Of a stretch of DNA of 64,000 bases, positions 15,546-27,399 are shown piece after piece. The stretch covers positions 37,896,225-37,960,224 of the forward strand of contig OX439003.1 in assembly GCA_949316495.1 (NCBI GenBank), in the 5' to 3' direction. The notes beneath the pieces are model-generated. The model did no database searches, was not told the origin of the DNA, and saw only the letters and a program-made list of their open reading frames with translations. Within the stretch, counting starts at the first letter, position 1; every line of letters starts with the position of its first letter. Both the position numbers and the translations under genes were made by a program. Source of the DNA: Amphiduros pacificus. Lineage: Eukaryota > Annelida > Polychaeta > Phyllodocida > Hesionidae.

Positions 15546-18500
15546 ATGAGGTTTTCAGAAATGGCTACAGTTTTGGCCACAGTGTCTGCTTTGATCTTGT
15601 GTGCATGTATATTCACCTCACAGGAAGTCAAGACACTGTCCACAGCAGACTTTCCCTTCAGAAATGTCTCTTTATCATGGGAAGACCGTGTGCAGGACCT
15701 TGTTGATAGGTTGAGCCTAGATGATCTGACTGCCCAGCTGGCGAATGGAGGAGGGGAATGCCCAGGTGTGCCCAGCCTGGGTATCAACCCCTACCACTAT
15801 GGAACAGAGTGTCTGAGAGGGGCTGCTCTGCCTATTCCTTCCACATCATTCCCCCAGGCACTGGGACTAGCTGCTACATTCAGGTAAATGCCCAGCGTGT
15901 ATTCTGTCCATCATTGCAAGGAATATAGTTCATTACTTCTTTTCCAGTTTTCTTTGATCCAAAAACAAAGACAAAACTTAATCTTATTAATACCTCATGG
16001 AAAACCTATATTATACGAATTGAAAGATAATATGCATTTTATCAAATAATATCTTCAAGTAAAATAAAGCAGAGAAACACATATTCTTAAACATAATAAG
16101 TGCTGCCAGGGGATGGGACGTGGCTTAGTAGGTAAGACATGTCTCGCATACTAAAGGCCCAGGGCTCAAATCTTGGTAGAAGAGAACTTTATATGTTAAT
16201 GATAATTTGATTATTTATGTTCAACTTATACAGCATGAATGTACAAGTGTAATCACAGAAAATAAATATTGTGTACCACCTCATTAATTCAGATGGAACT
16301 CTTATCATTTGTAGGATAGTAAAATCTTTCAAAGTCATGCATAGATGGAATCTTATTGAGTGAACATCTATTATTACCGGAACTTGTCAACCCGAAACAC
16401 ATCATATAATTATATGATAGATTGAGTACATTGTACATGTTTTGTTAAATGATGATATGTTAGAATTGTGCATCATGATATATATCAACCATTCAATTTC
16501 CAATATCACGCTATTAATTACATTTACACCCAATACATACTATATATTATCTACAATATATATCATATACAGACTTTATCTCCAATATAGACTGAAGAAG
16601 AGAATATTACATTTCAAGCTCAATGATGTCAGTTACAATAATAAACTCTTTTTCTTGTTCTTGGAAATGTTGACTTTAGACATGATTTTGCCAAATTGCT
16701 AGTTTGTAAATATCTGTCAACAAATAAATGAACAATGAAGATATTCATTTCTTTCACAAAACAGCCATAATTGAATCATTGTAAAGATTATTATCCTCCA
16801 AGGGAAACATTTATGAAGTTGTAAAATTAATGTTGATATTGATATACATGTCTCAAAGAAATTCAATTTAAATACTCACGTTTGATAGTATTGCAAGTCA
16901 TTACATCTCAATACCTCTGCCATCATTGCTGTATTTTTTAATCAGATATCATTCGAAATAAGGAATTCCCTGAGTCATAAATATTCATTTTGCCCACCAA
17001 GATATATAACCAGAATATATATATAAGCTTGCCTTTGAACTGGATATGTGGCCTGTGTTTGGATCTTGTTATAATGATAATATTATACAGAATACTCCCA
17101 TTTTGTGACATGCACATTGACTTTTTTTCGAATAATACATTTGTCTAAATTTTATGATATTGCTTGTAAGATTGTTGTGTTATTAAACAGAAAAAAGAGC
17201 AAGATGCATTCCTTACCCCTCCTTTCAGCACAGAAGTCATATTCAACGTGTCCCGAGCTACAGCCCTGGAGCTGAGGTCACGACACAATAACATGACCTC
17301 CCAGGGGAACTTTGACATTGGCGCCTCCTGCTGGAGCCCCGTGATCAACATTATGAGAGACCCGAGGTGGGGCCGGAACCAGGTAGAACGCACCACAAAC
17401 TTTCTACATTTATCTTCTTATTGCACTGCAATATGTATATCTATGAGGGAATGATATCATTGAATGATATGTAGGGGATAAAGCATCAACACATTTCATA
17501 GATAAAATGTATAAAGTTCTTTGTTTTTCATCATTGTTAGATTTGTGTTCTACTATTGTTTCCATATTCTTGTTGATAACAAGATTCCGCGTTTCGGTCC
17601 CATATATTAAGTATTTCTGAAGGCTAATAGGATTATTATAATTACCATGACAGAGGTATTCCTTTTTCTCATTATCTTGTTGCAAATCGTTCATAATGGC
17701 TTTGCCAAATAAACATATGACAGTAGCCAGTTGTAACACTCTGGAAGAAAGGAACAACCCATTAACCCCTTTCTAAATATATGGCGAAGCTATGTCCTCC
17801 CTCACTTTGGGCAGAACGCAGATCTAGTATACATTTGCCTATCAGAATTAGAGGCTTTACACTTTTTTCAGGAAACATGGGGAGAGGATCCTTTCTTAAT
17901 AAGTGAGTTTACCAAATGGTTTGTTCATGGACTGCAGGACAACAATCCTCGTTACATTCTGACCAATGCTGGATGCAAACATTTTGCTGCTTATGCTGGA
18001 CCAGAAAACATACCAACCAGCAGACACAGGTTCGATGCCAAGGTGTGATTTCTCTACATTATAAATCACATTTTTTACAAACATTTAATTAATTACCTTC
18101 TTGGCATCAGACAACACATGTTTATGTTGCCTGTAAGGTTTTTAGGGTTGTGATTCTCATTGTTATATTGAAGAGTAAATCATTAGTATCCCTCTCTGTG
18201 TACCTAATTTAATAAAGAGCACCAAATGAGGAATTGAACCATACCATTTGAATATAACATATTGCACACTCATTCTTATAATTGCGATTGTTCTTGTGAT
18301 TAACATATTTGCAGGTTGCTGAAAGAGATTTTCAAATGAGCCATCTACGCCAATTCAAGGCGTGTGTAGAAGCTGGATCATATTCCATCATGTGCAGTTA
18401 CAACAGGCAAGTTATATGGGTCTGAAAATGTCATATAGATGAATAATATGTTTTAGGTCAAATGAGATATAAATTTTATTCTAACTTAACAGACCAACCA

Positions 18501-21500
18501 TATCACAGGGATATAACCTGTGCATTAACTGTGATAAATCTAGCTGAAATCGTTGGTTGCTTGGTTGAATATCCACACAACCTGCTCCAAGAAGATATGA
18601 ACCAGGCATAACTATAGTATTAATCAATTCGTGAACCTAAATTTCAATTACAAAATATATAATGCTTAATCAAGTGCACATTCTGTTTATAGTATTAATG
18701 GGATCCCAGCCTGTGCCAATCAACACACTATGACTACTATACTGAGGCAGCAGTGGGGCTTTAAAGGATATGTGGTCAGTGATGAAGGTGCCATAGAAGA
18801 TGTGTTTGGAAATTACAACTATACACAGTCAGTTGGTGAAACCGCAGCTGTGTGTATCAAAGCAGGTGAGTACAGAATGCTGCAGACCACAGCATATTGT
18901 TTAAAAATAGGCTTAATTATTTTATTACAGGCAGGACTACAATTCTTTGCACCAAAGGATACCACAGGCCTTGTTGTGGTTGTGGGTTTGATTCCGAGCC
19001 ATGCCGGCATTGAATTCATGTCACAATTTCACATATGAACTGAGAACCAGTGGGAGGATTGAATGCTAACCTAGCATAACAAGCATGTATTTGTGCTTGT
19101 CTGTGCCTATGCCTCTCAGGCCTGTACCTCTTTTCCCTGATTCCCTAATTTTGATTATCCTTATGTACATGCCTTAAGGTGTCCTGTCTTGCTCCTGAGC
19201 CGCCCCTATTCTTATAGGGAAGCAGAAATCATGGGTAAGGAGCATGGTGATGGTGCACGGTAATGGTGCATGGTAATGGTACACTGTAAAGGTGCATGGT
19301 AATAGTGCATGGTAATGGTACACTGTAAAGGTGCATGGTAATAGTGCATGTTAATGGTGCATGGTAATGATACACTGTAAAGGTGCACTGTTATGGTGCA
19401 TGGTAATGGTACACTGTAAAGGTGCATGGTAATAGTACATGTTAATGGTGCATGGTAATGGTACACTGTAAAGGTGCATGGTAATAGTACATGTTAATGG
19501 TGCATGGTAATGGTACACTGTAAAGGTGCATGGTAATAGTGCATGTTAATGGTGCATGGTAATGGTACACTGTAATGGTGCACTGTTATGGTGCATGGTA
19601 ATGGTGCGTGGCAATGGTGCATGCTCGTGGCACTGTTGATTAGACCGCAAGCTTATTAGCACCTGTTCTTCTGTGGTGATCCACAGGTTGTGAGTTTGAT
19701 CCCTGGCCATGCTGAGATGGAATTCATGTTTCAATTTATCACATAAGCTGAGGTCCATGCCTAAAGGGTTTACCCGTTGTCTTTGTAAACCTGTGACCAG
19801 GTGGGTTGTCATTCAGTGAGGCAGCACGATATCTGCTACAAGATAGGTTTGATCATGAAATAACTGAAGTAATATTGAAAGTGATGTAAAACCGCCAAAC
19901 AAATTCCAATCAGCACTAAAAGCACTGGGCCAAGAACAATCCCTCTGAACTCCATTTTCTGAGCGTACGTGTTAAGTCAATTCTCAATTACCTGTTTCAA
20001 TTACTAGATATCTGTATGATAAGGAGAATTTTAACTTAATGGTTAATGTCTTATACAGCCGACGCAACAGAGCTGTGGAAGATAACTTAGCTGCATTTTA
20101 ATTCTAATTATGAGAGTATTTTAGTGCAGATGCACTTCAAAGGCTTGGAAATGGAACCGCGGCGCTGTTCTTGTCCACAGTCCTGATTTTAACCATCTTA
20201 ATGCTGTATTTCTTATACAACATCATTTTGAAATCTTTTCAGTAGTATTGGTAATGTATGTTCCAGGTTGTAACATTGAAATTGGCCCTGTGTTTGGCTT
20301 GCCTCCATTCTACAAAGGGGGTATACCTGCCGCTGTAAAACAAGGATTGTTAGATATCACCACATTGAGAAATACTGCAAAACCAATGTTCTACACACGC
20401 ATGCGCCTTGGAGAGTTTGATCCTCCGGAAATGAACCCCTTCTCAAAGTTGAGGCCAGAAGATTATGTCCAGAGCAAAGCCCACCAGGAACTGGCCATAG
20501 AGACAGCTATGAGGTCATTTGTTCTCTTGAAGAATCAGAAAAATCTTCTGCCTTTCAAGAAGGGAAAGGTCTTTGATACCATTGCTGTAAGTTATGTTTT
20601 TATTAGTTGCTCCAGTCTATCATACAAAAATATTCTGAAATATTTAATAGTATGTATTGCATTGGCCTAATATTGTACCTAATAAAGATTAATCTTATGT
20701 GATGAATATTGGGATAAGGTTACAATCACCTTGGACATATAAACACTGTAACGAAGTCCAACAAACTGCACACTTATTGGTAAAGAAAAAAGTAGGTAAG
20801 GAATTAGATATGTGATATATTATAGGTAATAGGCCCGATGGCAGATGACCTGGACGCCTTGTATGGGGATTACACTTCGCAGGCAGATCAGAACTATGGG
20901 AGTACACCACGGCAGGGGCTGGGCCCTATGGCCCACGAAGTGGTGTATGCAGCGGGCTGTGCCGATGCCACAACCTGCACCAAGTACAACTCCACATCAG
21001 TGTCACTTGCTACACAAATGGCTCAACTCACAGTAGTCTGTCTGGGCACAGGTAAATTAATACAACCTGTGAAACTATTAAGTTAGAGATTATCTGATTC
21101 AATGCTTCTACAAATGTTTTAAATGTAACTGTTTGGAAAAGTTTTCTTTCTTAGATTTTTTCCTGAGTTTATAATCTAAAAGGCTCTAAAATCCATTTTA
21201 AAATGATTTAAAAAAGAAGCCCAAAGTAGCATGATTTGGGACCGATATTTGTTGGTGACATTTTAAATAGGAAGACACTTTATAACCGTTTTATGGGCTG
21301 ATACATTATGTGAAACTGATACTAGATTTCAATGTTTGGTGCACATATAACAGACACACAGATTCTTCATATGAATCTTGTATATTTTTGTTTAGCTGAA
21401 TTCTCAGCTTGTATATTTATTGAATATCTATCTTAATAATTATTAAAATGCAACAAAAAAACATATATTTGGAAGTATAGACACCTGAAATTGATATTGT

Positions 21501-23458
21501 ATTTCTCATTGCAGGAATACTAATTGAAGCTGAATCGAATGATAGAGTTGATTTGTCACTTCCTGGAAAGCAGTTACAACTCCTCCAGGATGTAGTCAAA
21601 GCAGGTAAAATGATCTTATAGAAAGTGTAGATGTTTTCCTTCTTATGGCCCTTTCAGCGGCGATAGGCTTTTCTTTCTCTGTGTATAATCTGTAACAATA
21701 TGTAAACACTTAGTACAACACTAGGTTGTGATATATAATTGTAACTACCCCGCTACATCAATCTCATATCCAATATTATGGTGATTTCCATCCTTCCGTG
21801 GTATAGAGATTGTTATTTTCTTGTCAACAGCTGTCTGTACTATGATAAAAGGATGTTAGAAGCCATTCTCTACATTTATCTAAAATGTATATTATCTGCA
21901 ATCATAGAGTCATCATCAGAAAGACACATAGATATTCAACGTGATTGTATGTACACTATTTCTATACATTTCATGATGCAGCTGACGGCAATCCAATCAT
22001 TGTGTTATTGTTCAATGCTGGACCCTTGGATGTATCGTGGGCACAGGCTCATCCTGGCATTCACACAATCATGGCGTGTTTCTTCCCATCGCAAGCTACA
22101 GGTGCTGCCCTCTATCGCACATTTTATAATCAAGGCAGAATGGCAAACCCTGCAGGGAGACTTCCATCCACTTGGTATGCCAGCATAGATCAGGTGACGT
22201 TTCATTCATTGCATCATGAAATATTTCAACATTAGTTGATATTTTGAATACACTTAAAACACTTTAAATACAAAAACAGTGTACCATTTCCTCTTGTAAT
22301 TGACATTTCCAGAGACAAAATATCAAACAAGGAAGATTTTTTTCTTTTCATTGATCTTTAATTAATCATAGGGTTGATAATTTCAGCAACTATAGGACAC
22401 ATGCATATTACAATATGGAGTGAATTAGAGCATATCACAACTATTTGAGCTACAAATTAGCAATAATGATTTCTACATAACATATGTTTGAATGCATCAT
22501 TGAGTTTAAAGATAACAGAATTCATATTACAGTAAAAAAAATGAAATTTGATAATCATCTTTATGTTCAGGTTCCCGCAATAACTAATTATTCGATGGCG
22601 GATAGAACATACCGATATTCATCCCAAGACTTCTTATACCCTTTTGGATATGGTTTGTCCTTCACAAATTTTACCTACATAGATGTGTCTCTGAACACCA
22701 CAGTATTGCATGCAGGAGGTGCAATAGAGGTTACCATAATTCTGAGGAACACAGGAGGACTGGATGGGGAAGAGGTAAATCATAACATCATATAAACATG
22801 TTAGTAGTAATTTGATGCATCAACAACAGAATGAATACAGAGATATGGAGTCAATCATTATTCATGTTGTTGCATTTCATAAACCATAACATATAACTCT
22901 TGTTTTACACCTCTTTTAATTTGTTACCATATTTTGATTGCAAATTATAATAGATAATTCTTATGATGTATTAATGTTGAAGGTTATACAGATGTATGTT
23001 TCCTGGCATGCCCCATCTATACCAGTGCCAAAACTACAGCTTGTTGGATTTACTAGGGATTTTATACCAAAAGGACAAACTAAAAAAATTATCATGATTA
23101 TAACATACAATCAACTGGCTGTGTGGCAAGACAATAAAGGATTTGTAACATTGCCAGGTAAGATATGTTATCATTCCATGGAATAGAATATTTTTGCAGA
23201 TTTCAATCTCAAACAGAAAAAGGGTTTCTCACAGCCATTATTATACGTTTTGACCTGAAACAATTTAGGAAACAAATTTAAATGTGGATGTAATTTTTTT
23301 AATGATTCATTAGGTTGTACTCTTTTGTACTTCAGAGTATAATAATGCTCATTTTGTTCTTTGTAGGGACCATGAAACTATTTGCTGGAGGGCAACAGCC
23401 AAATCAAAAGATGAAGGCATCATCAAACATTCTTCTTGCAAATTTTACAGTAACTTAA
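15546..23458 (+). CDS. Secreted glycoside hydrolase family 3, beta-D-xylosidase-like
   Basis: Complete 12-exon gene, 748 residues. GH3 enzymes of this subgroup release terminal beta-linked xylose or arabinose with retention of configuration. Coding exons: 15546-15883, 17229-17382, 17872-18042, 18315-18406, 18693-18865, 20267-20586, 20826-21051, 21515-21604, 21982-22193, 22571-22774, 22983-23157 and 23367-23458. All junctions keep frame. The N-terminus is a signal peptide (ATVLATVSALILCACIF); M6 is an alternative start. Seen in order: N-terminal GH3 barrel with MRDPRWGRN and ETWGEDPFL, the KHF pair K200-H201, and probable nucleophile D282 in GYVVSDEGA. The C-terminal GH3 domain follows (SFVLLKNQKNLLPF, PYPFGYGLSF-like FLYPFGYGLSFT), then a fibronectin-III-like domain (from about 640). 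The exon 4 donor is GC (CAG|GCAAGT). Length matches plant BXL-type enzymes. The exact substrate cannot be read from sequence. Confidence 0.93.
16115..16195 (+). mobile_element. tRNA-like SINE head fragment
   Basis: GACGTGGCTTAGTAGGTAAG resembles an A box region, and CCAGGGCTCAAATCTTGG resembles a B box at about the right spacing. Acceptor pairing is poor, so this is a SINE or pseudo-tRNA and not a working tRNA gene. It differs from the main SINE family of the window. Confidence 0.5.
16885..17000 (+). repeat. Partial copy of an unclassified interspersed repeat
   Basis: The string CTCAATACCTCTGCCATCAT through CATTCGAAAT to GTCATAAATATTCATTTTG aligns by eye with 50470-50570 (ACTACCTCTGCAACTATTGC, CATTCGAAATTTGG, GTTATAAATATTGTCC). 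It marks a third partial copy of the family at 50340-51180. Confidence 0.55.
18925..19075 (+). mobile_element. tRNA-derived SINE, truncated copy
   Basis: GTGGTTGTGGGTTTGATTCC (B box region), GGCATTGAATTCATG and the following CACAATTTCACATATGA match the SINE family seen at 7018-7333. Most of the body and the tail are missing. It lies in intron 5 of the GH3 gene. Confidence 0.65.
19241..19625. repeat. 13-bp minisatellite with higher-order structure
   Basis: About thirty 13-base monomers of types GGTGCATGGTAAT, AGTGCATGTTAAT and GGTACACTGTAAA are arranged in recurring 39- and 52-base blocks. It lies in GH3 intron 5, directly before a SINE copy. Open frames across it are artefacts of the repeat. 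Confidence 0.9.
19619..19906 (+). mobile_element. tRNA-derived SINE
   Basis: The head GTGGCACTGTTGATTAGACC and B box region GGTTGTGAGTTTGATCCC lead into GAATTCATG, GGGTTTACCCGTTGTC, CAGTGAGGCAGCACGATATC and the end motif GAAAGTGATGTAAAACCG. It is the same family as 7018-7333, here in forward orientation, and abuts the 13-base minisatellite. Confidence 0.85.
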
Positions 23459-23760
23459 ATATAAGAGCATCAATAACATTTTCAATAAGACAAACATTAT
23501 CATTTAGCTTTCATCAAATGTATGCTTCGCAATAATGATTCCGAAACATGGATATATTGATAACATATCATACCATTACCAAGTATTGAAAGAAAAAAAG
23601 TACATGACAAGACATCGAGTAGTGTTGGACATGCCGCCCCATGAAGGTGTTTTTGGTCTGATAGAGGTACGCGGAAGACATTTGTATTCAAACACACGTA
23701 GAATTTGATTCTTAGGAATGGAGCATTACACATTCAAAGAAATAAATTAATTGGACTGTA
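23459..23760 (+). promoter_or_regulatory. GH3 gene 3' UTR with AATAAA signal
   Basis: The first clear AATAAA after the stop is at 23741-23746, about 285 bases downstream. This would give a compact 3' UTR. Confidence 0.55.
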
Positions 23761-23966
23761 GGAGTGTTAAAGGATATATCACTATAGACGGGAATGATAC
23801 ATAACTGAAGTCGACCCGTGTGTATATATCTACTCAAATGTAAGGATATGAAAAACCAATCTTGCTGGTGCATTCCAAAGTGGGAGGCGATTAGTGCCAC
23901 CTGTTGGAATCATCGTTATGAGACCAAGAAGGAAATACGAAATGCCGTCACATGGCATGTCCTCCA

Positions 23967-24027
23967 TTCATTCATTCATTCATTCATTCATTCATTCATT
24001 CATTCATTCATTCATTCATTCATTCAT
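23967..24027. repeat. (ATTC)n microsatellite
   Basis: About fifteen uninterrupted CATT tetranucleotides. Confidence 0.95.
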
Positions 24028-26118
24028 ATTGAGGACGCTCCAAAGTAAGTTGCTGTGTTTGCATGTGTGTGCGGATTCATTTATATAAAAAAACATTTAG
24101 AGCTTCATGCATGGATACAGTAGACAACAGATTGCTTCAGTTCCTGTTGATAGCAATAATGCTTGTGTCCCCTATACCATGCCATCTACGTCTCAGAATA
24201 TTGGAGATATAGCTTCACTGTATCTGTCACAGCATGTCTTAATCTTAACACTTCCGATATCGTCACTTTATTTGCACATGTCAGTCTGATATTTGGCATC
24301 AAATTTGAATAATAAATATCTACATGTGTTAGAAGTCAATTTTAACGATAATTTTAATAATTTCAGTGCGAAAATTAATTTTGATACTTTTCATGCAAAA
24401 AATACTTCATGAGGTTGTGAATAATATCGTTATCAACAGCATAGTATTATTTAATTTTCACTGAAATCTTTATATTTCTTAATTCGCCTGCCTTAATGAT
24501 ATCTGTAGGTTTCGATTCCCAGGGATGAAAACTATCAACAAGTTTTGTCCTCGTTATTTGTTTTGTGTTCCCCGTATTATGTTTTGATACTTTTCATGAA
24601 CAAACTTTTCATTCAGCCATGCCTTACTCACAATACATACCTGCCTTTGTCACAGTCATATGGTGTGGAGAGAATAAGGCCAGCAGAAAAGCCATCTTCC
24701 CCACGCATTGCTTAGATTACGATAATCCAAACTACATTGAATATGATTCTAAGGAAACTGTTTATACTACTCAACCTGACCTTCATCTTTAATAATATAT
24801 TTATCTGCAGTTATTGAAATAATAACACTATGTAACTGCAATGGGTAATTAGATTAGACTGTTTCAAAGTCATGCTTTGATTAACTTATTCCCTACTTAT
24901 TTGATTAAAATTCCGATAAAACTAATGTAGACTGGGAAATTGTTTTTATTGCTTTTTCAACAACAACAGCAATATCAGGTTAACTTTTGAAACTACTAAC
25001 CAGTGTAAAAGTAACGTAGCCGGCGGTGGGAGTTGAACTCACTACCTCCTATCCTCCACTTATATAACCACGTAAGGCCCAGATCCATGACTCCACCAAC
25101 TATGCTTGTAGGGTTTTTCCGAATTGATGTGAATGAAGCACATGTTTTTGCACCCAGCACCAGACCAGTATAATGGGCCGGTGTCAGATGGTGAGAAACA
25201 GAACATGAATATGATTATAATTATATATGATTTGATCATACACATTTATGCTACTTGTAAAAAAAAGTATTGAGACAAGTTTTGACTTTTGAATGGTGAA
25301 AGTGCATGCAAGTGGAATGTGATATGACGCCATTTTCTTAATTAGCAGTTGCATCGTGGACCTCATGTTCACATGCCTGGAGGGCCCATTGTCTCTTATT
25401 ACACATTCATAATTAATTGGACATATTATCTTTCCATTGACGAAGAGGAAAAGGATTTTGTATCATTATAATTGAAAAATTAAAGTTGGTGACAAAAAAT
25501 AAATGATCCTTGAATTAAACTTTGTGAGGAGATATGATTCTACACCATGAATTCATTATTCATTGCATATGCAAAGTTACCATGATTAAAATATTAATAT
25601 TTGTTTATATATTTGTTAATGTTAGATTTGCGACTATGTGAATTTGATGTTGAAATGAAGATCAGTATGTTTCTAGCATACGTCAATCCATTTAGTTTCG
25701 ATATTACTACAGTAAATGATGTTAAATGGCTTTGACATTGAATGCTGGACAGTTCAAGCATGGACATTTTGGAGCGTGTCTGCTGGTGACATCTTGTTAG
25801 TCTTCATATAATATACTCATTATTGATCTTAATCGCCATTTCATTCAACCTGCAATGATTAACAAATCTGCCTTTCAATCTGATAATTTTCATGGTATTT
25901 TATTTATCCAATACAAAGCAAATATCCAGGAAACAGTGTTACTACAATAGTTTTATTGTGTTTTTTTCGGTCCTTCCTCAGAGTTTGGTTTGCGTTAGTC
26001 ATAATGAAAATTGTACATATTTTGCATAAATTTCGGCTCCCTCAGCTGGGCATCGTAGCTTCAGAGTGGGAGAGCTTTGAACAGTGTCGGACTGACAATC
26101 TGAACTAATCCTTTTATT
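24028..26118. other. Convergent intergenic region between GH3 and beta-lactamase-like genes
   Basis: AT-rich and without a supported gene. The open frame at 24565-24792 has no homology that I recognise, and no splice partners. A tRNA-like fragment lies at about 25015-25100. Confidence 0.5.
25015..25100 (-). mobile_element. tRNA-like SINE fragment
   Basis: On the minus strand, GGTAGTGAGTTCAACTCCCA forms a B-box-like arm, preceded by CTTACGTGGTTATATAAGTGG. Full cloverleaf pairing was not found. It differs from the main SINE family of the window. Confidence 0.45.
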
Positions 26119-26520
26119 TCACGTCTATTCCGGACACTCGCAACATAGCCGGAGCATAATCACGTCTATTCCGGACACTCGCAACATAGCCGGAGCATAA
26201 TCACGTCTATTCCGGACACTCGCAACATAGCCGGAGCATAATCATGTCTATTCCGGACACTCACAACATAGCCGGAGCATAATCACGTCTATTCCGGACA
26301 CTCACAACATAGCCGGAGCATAATCACGTCTATTCCGGACACTCGCAACATAGCCGGAGCATAATCATGTCTATTCCGGATACTCACAGCATAGCCGGAG
26401 CATAATCACGTCTATTCCGGACACTCGCAACATAGCCGGAGCATAATCACGTCTATTCCGGACACTCACAACATAGCCGGAGCATAATCACGTCTATTCC
26501 GGATACTCACAGCATAGCCG
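26119..26520. repeat. 41-bp minisatellite, about 10 copies
   Basis: Unit of 41 bases starting CACGTCTATTCCGGACACTC and ending CCGGAGCATAAT, repeated about 9.8 times with few substitutions (CACG/CATG, CGCAAC/CACAAC/CACAGC). Each unit is more GC-rich than its surroundings and contains CCGGA twice in opposite orientation (TTCCGGA and CCGGAG). It lies in the convergent interval 3' of both neighbouring genes. Confidence 0.93.
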
Positions 26521-27155
26521 TAATCTTTTAATGCCAACTGTTAATTCTAAATTCTCAGGAAAATATAATCTTCATCAGTTACATAATATAAGTTTATGAT
26601 TATCTGGAACTGAATTTTGACGAGATTTTTACCCAGTATATTCTCACAGAAGAGAAGAATTAGTTTTACCTTTCTCAGCAGTGTGATTTTAGCCCAATCT
26701 TAAATTTTTTCATTTTCCTGTATGTCATCAAATGACATCGTGACGATGACAAAAACACATCTTTAGTATTTACATGTTATTCTAGACCATAGAATAATAT
26801 TTTATAATGTTTATCAAAATATTACAAAATTTTTTTATAGTATTTTATATTTGCCAAAAAAATGTGTAAGGTCATGACCGATTACATAATTTTCAACAAT
26901 TTTTGGATTAAACATAGATAGCCAGTCTTTTAAATTGATGGGAAGAGTATGCGTTGCAATTAAGAATCAAACCCAAATTAGAACATCTTCTACTATTATC
27001 TATATAGACACCTCTTGTGACCTTTTGTAAGCTTGTCTCTCATTGGTCAAAATAATGCACGACAACTCTACCATTGTCTTGACTGTCGTGATGTCGTGAT
27101 TGGTCAGTGAATAGGATGTGTGAACGGCAGACATTATATCATTAATATACAAACA

Positions 27156-27276
<121 letters not shown>

Positions 27277-27399
27277 CCTCACCCTTTCCTTTACTGCGAA
27301 TATGGAGTAAGAGCAAATATTTCCTGAATTCTCTGAGAATCATTTACTTGATGTATATGTCATTTGCAAATGCACATCATTTTATACGCGATCATTATC

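Larger units (their letters stand above)
15884..17228 (+). other. First intron of the GH3 gene
   Basis: The intron holds a tRNA-like SINE fragment (about 16115-16195) and a copy of an interspersed repeat (about 16885-17000). The open frame at 16442-16702 is AT-rich noise. Confidence 0.7.

Noticed and set aside
16115-16195. A functional tRNA gene (also 7250, 19690, 25050, 36310)
   Set aside because: B-box-like arms are present but acceptor and anticodon stems do not pair well, and several copies share a non-tRNA body, so they are SINEs.
24565-24792. 75-residue open frame 3' of the GH3 gene
   Set aside because: No similarity that I recognise and no transcription signals; lies in AT-rich convergent DNA.
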